Shown piece by piece: positions 1-6,211 of a stretch of DNA of 8,052 bases. A program made the translations under genes and the position numbers. The stretch lies in assembly GCA_021775655.1 (NCBI GenBank), contig JAJFHK010000180.1, positions 1 to 8,052 of the forward strand. The letters are read 5' to 3'. The DNA comes from Filomicrobium sp. (lineage in GTDB: Bacteria; Pseudomonadota; Alphaproteobacteria; Rhizobiales; Hyphomicrobiaceae). Under the pieces are notes generated by a model that saw nothing but the letters and a program-made list of their open reading frames with translations, was not told where the DNA came from and made no database searches. Position 1 is the stretch's first letter; each line of letters starts with the position of its first letter.

Positions 1-437
1 TCCGACATTTCGCTAATGAGCGTCAAATCCGGAGAATAGTCGGCAAAAAGCACGCCAACCAACCGCGCAGAACCGAATTCCCGCCGACCCAAATCGGCAA
101 TCACGGTGCTTGGCTCTCCGCCGGGAAAAAAACCGACCTTGACGTAATCGACGCCCGTTGTAGCCATCGCCGAGACGGCTGCGCTGACTTGAGCAGGATG
201 GCATTCGAGATCGCCAACTGTGGCACTGATCGGATTTCCCAGGCGCCTTGCAGCCGAGGCAATCTCTCGAACAGTCTCCAGATCCAACGCACCTAGCGCG
301 CCAGTTTGGGGATTTTTCGCATCGATAATATCTGCACCCGCTGTCAGGCAAAGTGCTGCTTCAGTCGCCGAAGTGACGCTGGCGAGCATGAGGGGGCGGT
401 CAGATGAACCGCCCGGCCGGACAAGAGAGACGTTCAT
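1..437 (-). CDS. mfnB: (5-formylfuran-3-yl)methyl phosphate synthase MfnB, C-terminus cut by the window edge
   Basis: Cytosolic enzyme of methanofuran biosynthesis. In archaea MfnB condenses two glyceraldehyde-3-phosphate molecules to the furan phosphate precursor. Methylotrophic bacteria use methanofuran or an analogue as formyl carrier in tetrahydromethanopterin-linked formaldehyde oxidation. The reading frame from ATG 437..435 gives 145 residues here, against about 235 in the family. It shows the family block AGADIIDAKNPQTGALGA (residues 33-50), whose Lys41 aligns with the active-site Lys27 of Methanocaldococcus MfnB. It also has SATVGD (71-76) and DYVKVGFF (97-104), whose Lys100 fits the second conserved lysine. 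About 14 residues precede the archaeal start. The ATG directly follows the TGA of the upstream ABC ATPase gene (TGAATG), so translation is probably coupled. The family call rests on recalled sequence motifs and is strong; the third conserved lysine lies outside the window. Confidence 0.9.
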   Translation of the reverse strand, partial: MNVSLVRPGGSSDRPLMLASVTSATEAALCLTAGADIIDAKNPQTGALGALDLETVREIASAARRLGNPISATVGDLECHPAQVSAAVSAMATTGVDYVKVGFFPGGEPSTVIADLGRREFGSARLVGVLFADYSPDLTLISEMS

Positions 438-1169
438 TCAGGCATTCTCGAACAGACGCAGGCGCCACGCCAGCACCTTTTCACGGTCCAGCCTTTCAGG
501 AGGACTGAGTGATACCTCGCTATCCTGAACGATGCTCGCTGGCGTACCTCCAAGACGGACAAGTCTTGTGGCAAGCATTACGGCTTCGATCCGGTCGTGG
601 GTGACGAACAAAACAGTGGTTGGCCGCCGGTTCCACAATTCGATGAGTAGGGCTCGCAAACTGTCAGCGCTGGGGTCATCGAGGGATACGAACGGTTCGT
701 CCATCAACAGGATATCAGGTTCAACCACGAAGGCCCGAGCGAGTGCCGCCCGGCGCTGCATGCCAAGCGATAGCCGTTCAGGGAACGCCGTCGCCGCTTC
801 GCTCAACCCGACGCGATTCAGGATCGCAGCGACTTTGCCGTCGGCTTCTGCGACTTCGTCATCAAGGACCAAGCGGATGTTTTGTTCAACAGTCCGCCAT
901 GGCAGAAGTCGGGGAGTTTGGAACATGAAAGAGAGCTTCGCGTCGTCCTCTCCAAATTCTACAGTGCCCTGGAAGTCGGGATCGAGGCCCGCAACGATAT
1001 TCAAGAGCGTCGATTTTCCGCATCCCGAAGGCCCAGTCAAGACAACGAAAGAGCCTTCCTGAACCTCCAGTTCAACTCCCCTCAACACAAGCTGCTCAGG
1101 GCGGTCAGCAACCGCAGGAAACGCCTTGCTGTCGACAGTGACGCGGATCGCACTTTGCTTTTCATTCAT
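438..1169 (-). CDS. ABC transporter ATP-binding protein, nitrate/sulfonate/taurine (SsuB/TauB) type
   Basis: Cytoplasmic nucleotide-binding subunit powering the importer made with the next two genes upstream. From ATG 1169 it is 243 aa, normal for the family. Motifs in order are Walker A GPSGCGKST (46-54), Q-loop FQTPRLLPW (Gln84) as in SsuB/TauB/NrtD, signature LSLGMQ (133-138), Walker B ILLMDE (153-158), D-loop SLDD, and switch THD (His191). The signature has Leu where the first Gly of LSGGQ is expected, which is unusual; all catalytic residues are present. A GTG at 1178 is a possible start three codons earlier. I prefer the ATG at 1169 because it forms the classical ATGA overlap with the permease stop, although only a weak GGTGG precedes it. 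mfnB follows with no gap. The substrate cannot be read from the ATPase. Confidence 0.9.
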   Translation of the reverse strand: MNEKQSAIRVTVDSKAFPAVADRPEQLVLRGVELEVQEGSFVVLTGPSGCGKSTLLNIVAGLDPDFQGTVEFGEDDAKLSFMFQTPRLLPWRTVEQNIRLVLDDEVAEADGKVAAILNRVGLSEAATAFPERLSLGMQRRAALARAFVVEPDILLMDEPFVSLDDPSADSLRALLIELWNRRPTTVLFVTHDRIEAVMLATRLVRLGGTPASIVQDSEVSLSPPERLDREKVLAWRLRLFENA

Positions 1170-1972
1170 CGGCGCCACCGGTTAACGCGAGCTTCGATCG
1201 GTTGCAGCACGGCAATCTCGATGAACTGTACGACGAGGATGAAAGCGATCGCATAGGCCAAAATCATGGAAACATCGAAGAGCTGAAACCCATCATAGAG
1301 TTGCCGCCCGACGCCGTTCGGCCGCCCCAGGAGTTCCACCACGAGCACAATTTTCCAGACCAGCGAGAGCCCTCCTCGGGCCGCAGCCGCAATGAACGGT
1401 GCCAATTGCGGTAGCGTAACATGGCGAAGCGTTTTCAAGGTCCCGAACTGGTAGATCTGCGCCATCTCGGTTAAATCGCGCGATAGGCTGCGCGCGCCTT
1501 CCCGCACGGTTACTGTCACGTTTGGGATTTTATTGATAATCACCGCCAAGACAGCAGCAGTTTCCGTCAGTCCGAACCAGACGTAGCAAAGGATGATCGT
1601 CACCAAGGCAGGCAGGTTCAGGAAGAAAATAAGCCAAGTGTCGAAGAACTGATCCGCGCCTTTTGCAACTCCAAGCGCAATGCCGAAAGCGGTCCCGATA
1701 AACATTGCAACGAAAAAGGCAGCAGCGACACGCGCCAGCGTTATGCCTACGTGATGGGCCAGTTCGCCACTTGCCGCCTCCGACACGAACTTCGCACCGA
1801 CATCCAGAGGCCCTGGGAACAGTCGGCTTTGCAGAATGGCTGCTACCAGCGCCCATAGCGCCAGCAGGCTCAAAAACGAAACGATCGTCCAGGCAAGCCG
1901 CCCCGACAGCACACTTCCGATAACCCCCCGCCCGATGCGCCCGATTTTTATGGTTTGATTGTCAAGCGTCAT
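1166..1972 (-). CDS. ABC transporter permease, nitrate/sulfonate/taurine (SsuC/TauC) type
   Basis: Inner-membrane subunit of a binding-protein-dependent importer, 268 aa, typical for BPD_transp_1 permeases. Hydrophobic segments lie near residues 28-48, 79-103, 111-134, 137-150, 203-215 and 236-256, giving about six transmembrane helices. The cytoplasmic coupling loop EMAQIYQFGTLKTLRHVTLP (169-188) has the EAA-loop pattern, with Gly177 and the final Pro, that contacts the ATPase. The ATG at 1972 lies inside the end of the binding-protein gene (11-nt overlap), and the stop overlaps the ATPase start by 4 nt, so the three genes form one translationally coupled unit. Family assignment is clear; the ligand is unknown. 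Confidence 0.9.
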   Translation of the reverse strand: MTLDNQTIKIGRIGRGVIGSVLSGRLAWTIVSFLSLLALWALVAAILQSRLFPGPLDVGAKFVSEAASGELAHHVGITLARVAAAFFVAMFIGTAFGIALGVAKGADQFFDTWLIFFLNLPALVTIILCYVWFGLTETAAVLAVIINKIPNVTVTVREGARSLSRDLTEMAQIYQFGTLKTLRHVTLPQLAPFIAAAARGGLSLVWKIVLVVELLGRPNGVGRQLYDGFQLFDVSMILAYAIAFILVVQFIEIAVLQPIEARVNRWRR

Positions 1973-2975
1973 AGAAAAGTGCCGGGTCGAATTTCACTTT
2001 GCCGTTATTGAGTGTCTTCTCACCAAGTTCGACGAGAAGCTTGAACAGCTTTTCTGCCGAACCAGTCTGTTCAGGCGTCCAACCCTTTGGAATACCGCTG
2101 CGGTAGTATGCCTTCAGCGCTTCGAATTCAGAATCGCTTTTCGCGCGCGTGACTTTCCGCAAATTTTCCCATGCTTCCTCGGATGTCGCGAGAATTTCAT
2201 TGCCCTTTCGGATTGCCGAGAAAAATTTAGCGATCTCAGTTTCCTTCCCTGCTGTCTTCTTTTCGCTCCAGATAAATCCGACCAAAGATGGCGTCGGGCT
2301 GATCCCAAGTCCGCTTAGAACGTCATCCAACGAAACGAGTTCCCGGTAACCATCACCCTTAAGGCGGGCGGAGAACGTCCAGAAGTTGAGCGCAGCATCT
2401 ATGCGCCCCTGCCGAATTTGCTCCGTGATCAGTGGCGCAGCGCCAAATATCGGCGACACGACATCGGCGAGGTCCTTACCCGTTTCTTTGCTAAAATAGG
2501 CGCGTAACAAGAGCCAACTCTTGTCGAGTGATGAGCCTGCGACCCCGATCCGCTTACCTTCAAGATCGCCGATGGTCTTCATCGGACTGTCAGCGGCAAC
2601 CATGACTGCGCCGAGTGCCGAAGAGTATGGAGCAAAACGGACAGCTTCACCTTCTGAACGTTGACGCATTCCCCATGGCCAGTCGCTGACGATAATGTCC
2701 GCGTCACCAGACAGAAGGCCAATCTTGGAAGCGCCGGTCGAGGCCATGTCTATCAGTTGAAGTTCGAAGCCTTCTTGTTTGTCGAGACCTTCATCAAGAA
2801 CGGTTTTTAGAAGCCAGCCGAGCGAACCAAATTTGAGAGATCCAACACGCAGCTTTCCAGCTTCGGCCGCGATTGCGGAATAGCTCAAAGGAATCGGCAA
2901 GGCAGCAGCAGCCAGTCCAGACAGTCCTCCAGCCAAGACGTGGCGGCGATTGATAGTGTAATTCTTGTTCGTCAC
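1962..2975 (-). CDS. ABC transporter substrate-binding protein, NMT1/SsuA-like, with Tat-type signal
   Basis: Periplasmic ligand-binding subunit of the importer encoded with the two genes downstream; 337 aa, usual for the NMT1/SsuA/TauA superfamily. The N-terminus NRRHVLAG (9-16) followed by a hydrophobic stretch to about residue 37 looks like a twin-arginine signal, with cleavage near AIAAEA. If so, the protein is exported folded. Two-lobe family features include KLRVGSLKFGS (41-51), the small-residue segment STGASKIGLLSGDADIIVSD (79-98), and DLEGKRIGVAGSSLDKSWLL (137-156), which resembles the interlobe ligand-pocket region. The start is GTG 2975..2973, overlapping the TGA of the upstream gene as GTGA. 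This family binds sulfonates, taurine, nitrate, bicarbonate or pyrimidines. I see nothing that selects one; given mfnB downstream, the ligand may relate to C1 metabolism, but that is a guess. Confidence 0.85.
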   Translation of the reverse strand: MTNKNYTINRRHVLAGGLSGLAAAALPIPLSYSAIAAEAGKLRVGSLKFGSLGWLLKTVLDEGLDKQEGFELQLIDMASTGASKIGLLSGDADIIVSDWPWGMRQRSEGEAVRFAPYSSALGAVMVAADSPMKTIGDLEGKRIGVAGSSLDKSWLLLRAYFSKETGKDLADVVSPIFGAAPLITEQIRQGRIDAALNFWTFSARLKGDGYRELVSLDDVLSGLGISPTPSLVGFIWSEKKTAGKETEIAKFFSAIRKGNEILATSEEAWENLRKVTRAKSDSEFEALKAYYRSGIPKGWTPEQTGSAEKLFKLLVELGEKTLNNGKVKFDPALFYDA

Positions 2976-3499
2976 TTTGTTTCACTCTCGGGAGCTAAGC
3001 GTCTATTCACTAGAGTACGGACAGCCTTGAGCCAGCCTGTATCATCGTTTTGCAAAATGCTGGCGAGCATCGTCTGTTTAACTTCCCCGGTTTTAACATC
3101 ACGAACAAAGATTGCCATGTTTATCAGAAGCTCAGACGACTTGTGGACCACCCCCAGAATTGTGACGTCAGCGTTGCTACGTTTGCCAAATTCCACTTCG
3201 CAGCCTTGGCAGCGATCAAAGGGGGCGGCCCTGCGAATCTCGGATTTGAATTCAGACAGATCGACAACTTCATACGCACCGCGTTCAACGATCAAATCGA
3301 TGAGTTTTTGACGCGCCAGTTCGAGGCGGACAGCCTCGTCTTCTTTGGGCTTTCTCGGCAAGCCATAGAGGTCGAGGTCGGTCATCTGCAGATCGATCTG
3401 CATCTCGAAGGGCAAGACCGCCGCCTTTGGAGCTGCTTCGGCAGTGCCGACACTCATAATTGCGATCAAGAAAGCACCGAGCATTACGCGCTGTACCAT
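2972..3499 (-). CDS. Small exported protein of the DUF3280/DUF2380 type, function unknown
   Basis: First gene of the leftward operon, 175 aa. Residues 1-22 form a Sec signal peptide (MVQRVMLGAF then a hydrophobic core, cleavage near AEA/A), so the mature protein is probably periplasmic. Mature-part landmarks fit my memory of the DUF3280/DUF2380 family: an opening AAVLPFEM (26-33), GAYEVVDL (75-82), the CQGC pair (Cys97, Cys100), ADVTILGVVHKSSELLINM (110-128), FVRDVKTGEV (131-140) and a C-terminal W-K-RTL-RRL region. The two cysteines could form a disulfide or bind metal; neither is shown by the sequence. The ATG at 3499 is preceded by a GGTGGAAG-type ribosome site at a good distance. The stop overlaps the binding-protein start by 4 nt, which suggests a role with that transporter. 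Confidence 0.75.
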   Translation of the reverse strand: MVQRVMLGAFLIAIMSVGTAEAAPKAAVLPFEMQIDLQMTDLDLYGLPRKPKEDEAVRLELARQKLIDLIVERGAYEVVDLSEFKSEIRRAAPFDRCQGCEVEFGKRSNADVTILGVVHKSSELLINMAIFVRDVKTGEVKQTMLASILQNDDTGWLKAVRTLVNRRLAPESETK

Positions 3500-3522
3500 C
3501 GTTGTACTTCCACCCTAAGTTA

Positions 3523-3556
3523 TTTTTCCCGAATGGTATTTCCGCTTTTTCCCGAA
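3523..3556. repeat. 11-bp direct repeat, possible regulator site for the leftward operon
   Basis: TTTTTCCCGAA occurs at 3523-3533 and again at 3546-3556, identical over 11 bp. The start-to-start distance is 23 bp, about two helical turns. Read on the minus strand it is TTCGGGAAAAA twice, 24 to 57 bp upstream of the first leftward ATG. Tandem half-sites on one DNA face are typical of response-regulator or other activator/repressor binding. The role is inferred. Confidence 0.4.
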
Positions 3557-3679
3557 AACCACCATTGCAAATTTGTTTTTCGTTTCCATACGTCATCGCG
3601 CTTCGTGCGTCACGGCCTTAGCCGCGTTTTTTGGCTAACAAGTCATCATTTGTGCCCCAGCACGCGATAAGTAAATTTT

Positions 3680-3708
3680 TTGACAGACAAACGTCTAGGT
3701 TGTCTATC
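3680..3708 (+). promoter_or_regulatory. Candidate sigma-70 promoter for the rightward operon
   Basis: TTGACA at 3680-3685 matches the -35 consensus exactly. After 17 bp, TCTATC (3703-3708) is a weak -10 that resembles the CTATAT-like -10 of alphaproteobacterial housekeeping promoters. Transcription would begin near 3715, leaving a leader of about 90 nt before the ATG at 3807. The -10 is only partly consensus. Confidence 0.45.
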
Positions 3709-3719
3709 GGCAAGCCGAT
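3706..3719. promoter_or_regulatory. Candidate operator: perfect 14-bp palindrome overlapping the -10
   Basis: ATCGGCAAGCCGAT is a perfect inverted repeat of two 6-bp arms around AA. It overlaps the end of the candidate -10 and the expected transcription start, the usual place for a repressor site. The protein that would bind it is unknown, and the function is inferred from position and symmetry. Confidence 0.4.
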
Positions 3720-3783
3720 CCAATTCCCATACTCAGGGTTGCTGTTTGCGTAATTCTAATTAGGTTGCTGGCTAAAAAAGGGA

Positions 3784-3792
3784 AGGGGAGGA
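3784..3792 (+). promoter_or_regulatory. Strong purine-rich ribosome-binding site before the LutA-like gene
   Basis: AGGGGAGGA-type sequence, the strongest Shine-Dalgarno-like stretch in the window. It sits 14 nt before ATG 3807, farther than ideal, and 20 nt before ATG 3813. It favours these starts over the TTG at 3765, which lies upstream of it. Confidence 0.5.
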
Positions 3793-3806
3793 GTAACGTC
3801 ATACTC

Positions 3807-5084
3807 ATGGTGATGACCCAACGAGAAGAACCAGACGCCGCGCCGCGCGCGCGGTCGCACCGGCTGTTGACAATTATCCTGTGTGCGGTCGCTGCATTCA
3901 GCGGCCTCTTCGGGCTTGATGCAACTTGGGCTGCAAACGCCGCGCCCGAAGAAGCTAAGAGCACCAACATACAGATTACGTATGTCGAGGAAGAACGCGA
4001 TCGGTTGGCTCCGCTGTCGCTGCTTGATTTTCGGCCGCCGACTGTTGGCTTCGATGGGGCAAAATTAGCCGTCAACGACAACAATACGACAGGCCGTTTT
4101 CTCAATCAGTCCTTCACGCTCGACAAGGTTTCCAGCGCCATGCCTGAAGAGCTGATTGAAAAGGTTGTAGCCCAGGCGAAGTCGGGTATTGGCTTCTTTG
4201 TCGTCGATGCATCGGCCGACACGCTGCTCGCACTTTCCGATGCTTTGAAGGGGCTGCCGGCTGTTATTTTCAATGCCGGTGCGTCTGAGGAGTATTTGCG
4301 CGAAGAAAACTGCCGCAACAACGTCAAACATACTGCCGCATCCGATACGATGCTGACAGATGCACTCATCCAGTATCTCGCATGGAAACAATGGCGCAAA
4401 CTTGTTTTGGTCATTGGCCCGAAACCCGAAGACAAACTCTATGCGGAGGCACTGCGGCGCTCCGTGAAGCGTTACGGGCTTAATTTGCTCGAAGAGAAAG
4501 AGTTCGTTTATGAGGCCGGGAGCCGGCGTTCCGACGGCGGCTACGAACAGGTCCAAAAACAGATCCCGTCATTCACCCAAAAGTTTCCAGAACACGACGT
4601 GCTGCTCGTTGCCGACGTGGCAAACCAGTTCGGCGACTATCTGCCCGCTAGAACATGGAAGTCGCGTGTCGTTGCCGGCACGCACGGCCTCTATCCGACA
4701 ACATGGCATCCGGCTTCAGAATTATGGGGGGCGACGCAGTTCCAGAACCGCTTTCAGCGTCTCTCCGGTCGCACGATGAAGCAACTCGACTATGCAGCAT
4801 GGATGGCGGTTCGTTCGATTGGCGAGGCTGCCACACGTGCTGGCAGCGGCGATCCAAAACAGCTTATCGAATACATGCTATCGGAAAAATTTGAACTGGC
4901 TGCCTTTAAGGGGCAAAAGCTGACCTACCGTCCGTGGAACGCCCAACTCCGTCAACCAATTTTTGTCGCGCTACCGAGAATTCACGTCAGCGTATCGCCG
5001 CAGCAGGGCTTCCTGCATCAAGTCACAGTGCTCGACACGCTTGGTACGGATAAACCGGAAACCAAGTGCACCGCCTTCCAGTAG
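3807..5084 (+). CDS. lutA: LutA-like periplasmic binding protein of the PQQ-dependent alcohol dehydrogenase ABC system
   Basis: Periplasmic type I (branched-chain-amino-acid-type) binding protein of the family annotated 'ABC transporter substrate-binding protein, PQQ-dependent alcohol dehydrogenase system'. Its M. extorquens member LutA belongs to the lanthanide transporter. It has 425 aa from ATG 3807. A long polar n-region (about 18 residues) precedes a hydrophobic core (19-37) and cleavage near WAANA (41-45). Fold landmarks are NIQITYVEEERDRLAPLSLL (54-73), GIGFFVVDASADTLLALSD (127-145), VIFNAGASEEYLREENCRNN (153-172), DVLLVADVANQFGDYLP (264-280), and the C-terminal LDTLGTDKPETKC. Cys169 and Cys421 are the only cysteines of the mature chain and could pair. 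The beta-propeller gene follows after a short gap. The ligand (Ln(III), a chelate or a PQQ-related compound) is inferred. ATG 3813 is an alternative start. Confidence 0.85.
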   Translation: MVMTQREEPDAAPRARSHRLLTIILCAVAAFSGLFGLDATWAANAAPEEAKSTNIQITYVEEERDRLAPLSLLDFRPPTVGFDGAKLAVNDNNTTGRFLNQSFTLDKVSSAMPEELIEKVVAQAKSGIGFFVVDASADTLLALSDALKGLPAVIFNAGASEEYLREENCRNNVKHTAASDTMLTDALIQYLAWKQWRKLVLVIGPKPEDKLYAEALRRSVKRYGLNLLEEKEFVYEAGSRRSDGGYEQVQKQIPSFTQKFPEHDVLLVADVANQFGDYLPARTWKSRVVAGTHGLYPTTWHPASELWGATQFQNRFQRLSGRTMKQLDYAAWMAVRSIGEAATRAGSGDPKQLIEYMLSEKFELAAFKGQKLTYRPWNAQLRQPIFVALPRIHVSVSPQQGFLHQVTVLDTLGTDKPETKCTAFQ

Positions 5085-5158
5085 CTTGTTGTCGTGATGA
5101 GCTTTTGTGTACAAGCGCCGCCCGGCGGTCAGTCTACGCCAGCGAGCGGAAACGAACT

Positions 5159-5166
5159 GAGGAAAG
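5159..5166 (+). promoter_or_regulatory. Ribosome-binding site that decides the beta-propeller start
   Basis: GAGGAAAG with 9 nt between GAGG and GTG 5172. A signal peptide begins directly at this GTG, so it is preferred over the upstream GTG/ATG (5094/5097). Those would add 26 polar residues in front of the signal. Confidence 0.6.
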
Positions 5167-5171
5167 TTGAA

Positions 5172-6158
5172 GTGAAATCTGCCACACAAATCATAGCTGC
5201 TTGTATTCTTGTTGCCGGAGTTCTTTGCGCTGCATCACCGCCCGCGCAGGCTTACCGCGCCTTCATTTCGAATGAAAAGGACAACACCATCAGCGTCATC
5301 GACACCGATACGTTGAAGGTCATTGAGACGATGAAGGTTGGCCAACGTCCGCGTGGGGTCCTCCTTTCTAAAGATGGTGCCTGGCTTCTGATTTGCACAA
5401 GCGATGACAATCACATCGAGGTCTATGACGCCAAGACCTATGAATTCATCAAGAACCTTCCCTCCGGCCCGGATCCCGAACTCATGGAGTTGCACCCTTC
5501 AGGCAACCCGCTCTATGTCGCCAATGAAGATGACAACATCGTTACCGTCGTCGACATACAAGAAGGCAGGGTCCTCTCCGAGATTCAAGTTGGTGTCGAA
5601 CCTGAGGGAATGGCCGTCAGCCCGGATGGGAAATACGTCGTCAACACATCCGAGACGACGAATATGGCCCATATAATCGACTCTCAAAGTCACAAGACAG
5701 TTGCCAATATCCTTGTCGATAACCGTCCGCGGGTAGCGCGGTTCACGAGCGACGGCAAGCAGCTTTGGGTTTCAGCAGAGATCGGTGGCACTGTCACGAT
5801 CATCGATGTTGAGTCGAAGGAGCCGATTCAAAAAATAGCCTTTGATATTCCCGGCATCACGGCAGAGGCTATTCAGCCCGTCGGCATTGCTATCAACAAA
5901 GAAGGCACAAAGGCTTTCGTCGCACTCGGACCAGCAAATCGTGTCGCTGTCATTGATGCCAAAACCTACAAGGTCGAGAAATACATTCTCGTCGGTCAGC
6001 GCGTTTGGAATCTGTCCTTCACGCCAGACGAAAAATACCTCATGACAACCAACGGCGTTTCAAACGACGTCACCGTGATCGATGTCGCAAAGCAACGTGG
6101 TTACAAGTCGATTGCAGTCGGTCGCTATCCGTGGGGCATCGTCATCACGAATGAATAA
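5172..6158 (+). CDS. PQQ-dependent catabolism-associated YVTN beta-propeller protein
   Basis: Exported seven-bladed beta-propeller, 328 aa from GTG 5172, normal length for the PQQ-catabolism-associated propeller family found beside lut/ped ABC genes. Signal peptide is residues 1-27 (hydrophobic core IIAACILVAGVLCAA, cleavage after PPAQA), so it is periplasmic. Repeats of about 42 residues carry the pattern 'D..I.VID..T..V...I.VG..P.G...S.DGK...V'. Clear examples are DNTISVIDTDTLKVIETMKV (37-56), SPDGKYVV (150-157), GGTVTIIDVESKEPI (205-219), NRVAVIDAKTYKVEKYILVG (256-275) and NDVTVIDVAKQRGYKSIAVG (298-317). No catalytic residues are evident. It probably acts as a binding or scaffold protein for PQQ enzymes or the ABC system. 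It lies in the same operon as the preceding binding-protein gene, 87 bp downstream. Confidence 0.9.
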   Translation: MKSATQIIAACILVAGVLCAASPPAQAYRAFISNEKDNTISVIDTDTLKVIETMKVGQRPRGVLLSKDGAWLLICTSDDNHIEVYDAKTYEFIKNLPSGPDPELMELHPSGNPLYVANEDDNIVTVVDIQEGRVLSEIQVGVEPEGMAVSPDGKYVVNTSETTNMAHIIDSQSHKTVANILVDNRPRVARFTSDGKQLWVSAEIGGTVTIIDVESKEPIQKIAFDIPGITAEAIQPVGIAINKEGTKAFVALGPANRVAVIDAKTYKVEKYILVGQRVWNLSFTPDEKYLMTTNGVSNDVTVIDVAKQRGYKSIAVGRYPWGIVITNE

Positions 6159-6211
6159 CGGTGATACCGCCAAACTGCATCGCGTAAGGCATAGCGAATA
6201 AAGGAATAGCT

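Larger units (their letters stand above)
3500..3806. promoter_or_regulatory. Divergent intergenic control region
   Basis: 307 bp between the leftward operon (first ATG at 3499) and the rightward operon (ATG at 3807). It is richer in A/T and in T-runs than the flanking genes and holds no convincing gene. It contains a candidate rightward promoter, a perfect palindrome over its -10, an 11-bp direct repeat near the leftward start, an 8-bp palindrome CTAATTAG (3756-3763) and a 6-bp inverted repeat TTAGCC/GGCTAA (3618-3623 and 3633-3638). I found no convincing -35/-10 pair for the leftward operon. Both operons must start from here, so they are likely to be regulated together or reciprocally. Confidence 0.75.

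Noticed and set aside
532..1062. Plus-strand open frame of 176 codons across the left ATPase gene
   Set aside because: It lies antisense to a gene with all ABC motifs, and its translation is low-complexity Ser/Arg-rich with no recognisable domain. It is a shadow.
3618..3638. Inverted repeat TTAGCC / GGCTAA with T-rich loop, considered as a terminator
   Set aside because: The T-run is in the loop rather than after the stem, the stem is only 6 bp, and no gene ends nearby because the flanking genes diverge.
3050..3670. Plus-strand open frame of 206 codons over the DUF3280-like gene and the intergenic region
   Set aside because: Antisense to a gene with a signal peptide and family motifs; no ribosome site or family resemblance, and it would cross the control region.
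4065..4556. Minus-strand open frame of 163 codons inside the LutA-like gene
   Set aside because: The plus-strand gene has a signal peptide and family-typical blocks over its whole length; the opposite frame has no such support.
5118..5128. CCGCC-C-GGCGG hairpin between the LutA-like and propeller genes, considered as a terminator
   Set aside because: A one-base loop and no following T-run; the genes appear to belong to one operon, so a terminator is unlikely.
5094..5171. 26-residue N-terminal extension of the propeller protein from the upstream GTG/ATG
   Set aside because: It would place a polar stretch before a normal signal peptide. GTG 5172 has a proper ribosome site and gives the family's usual length.
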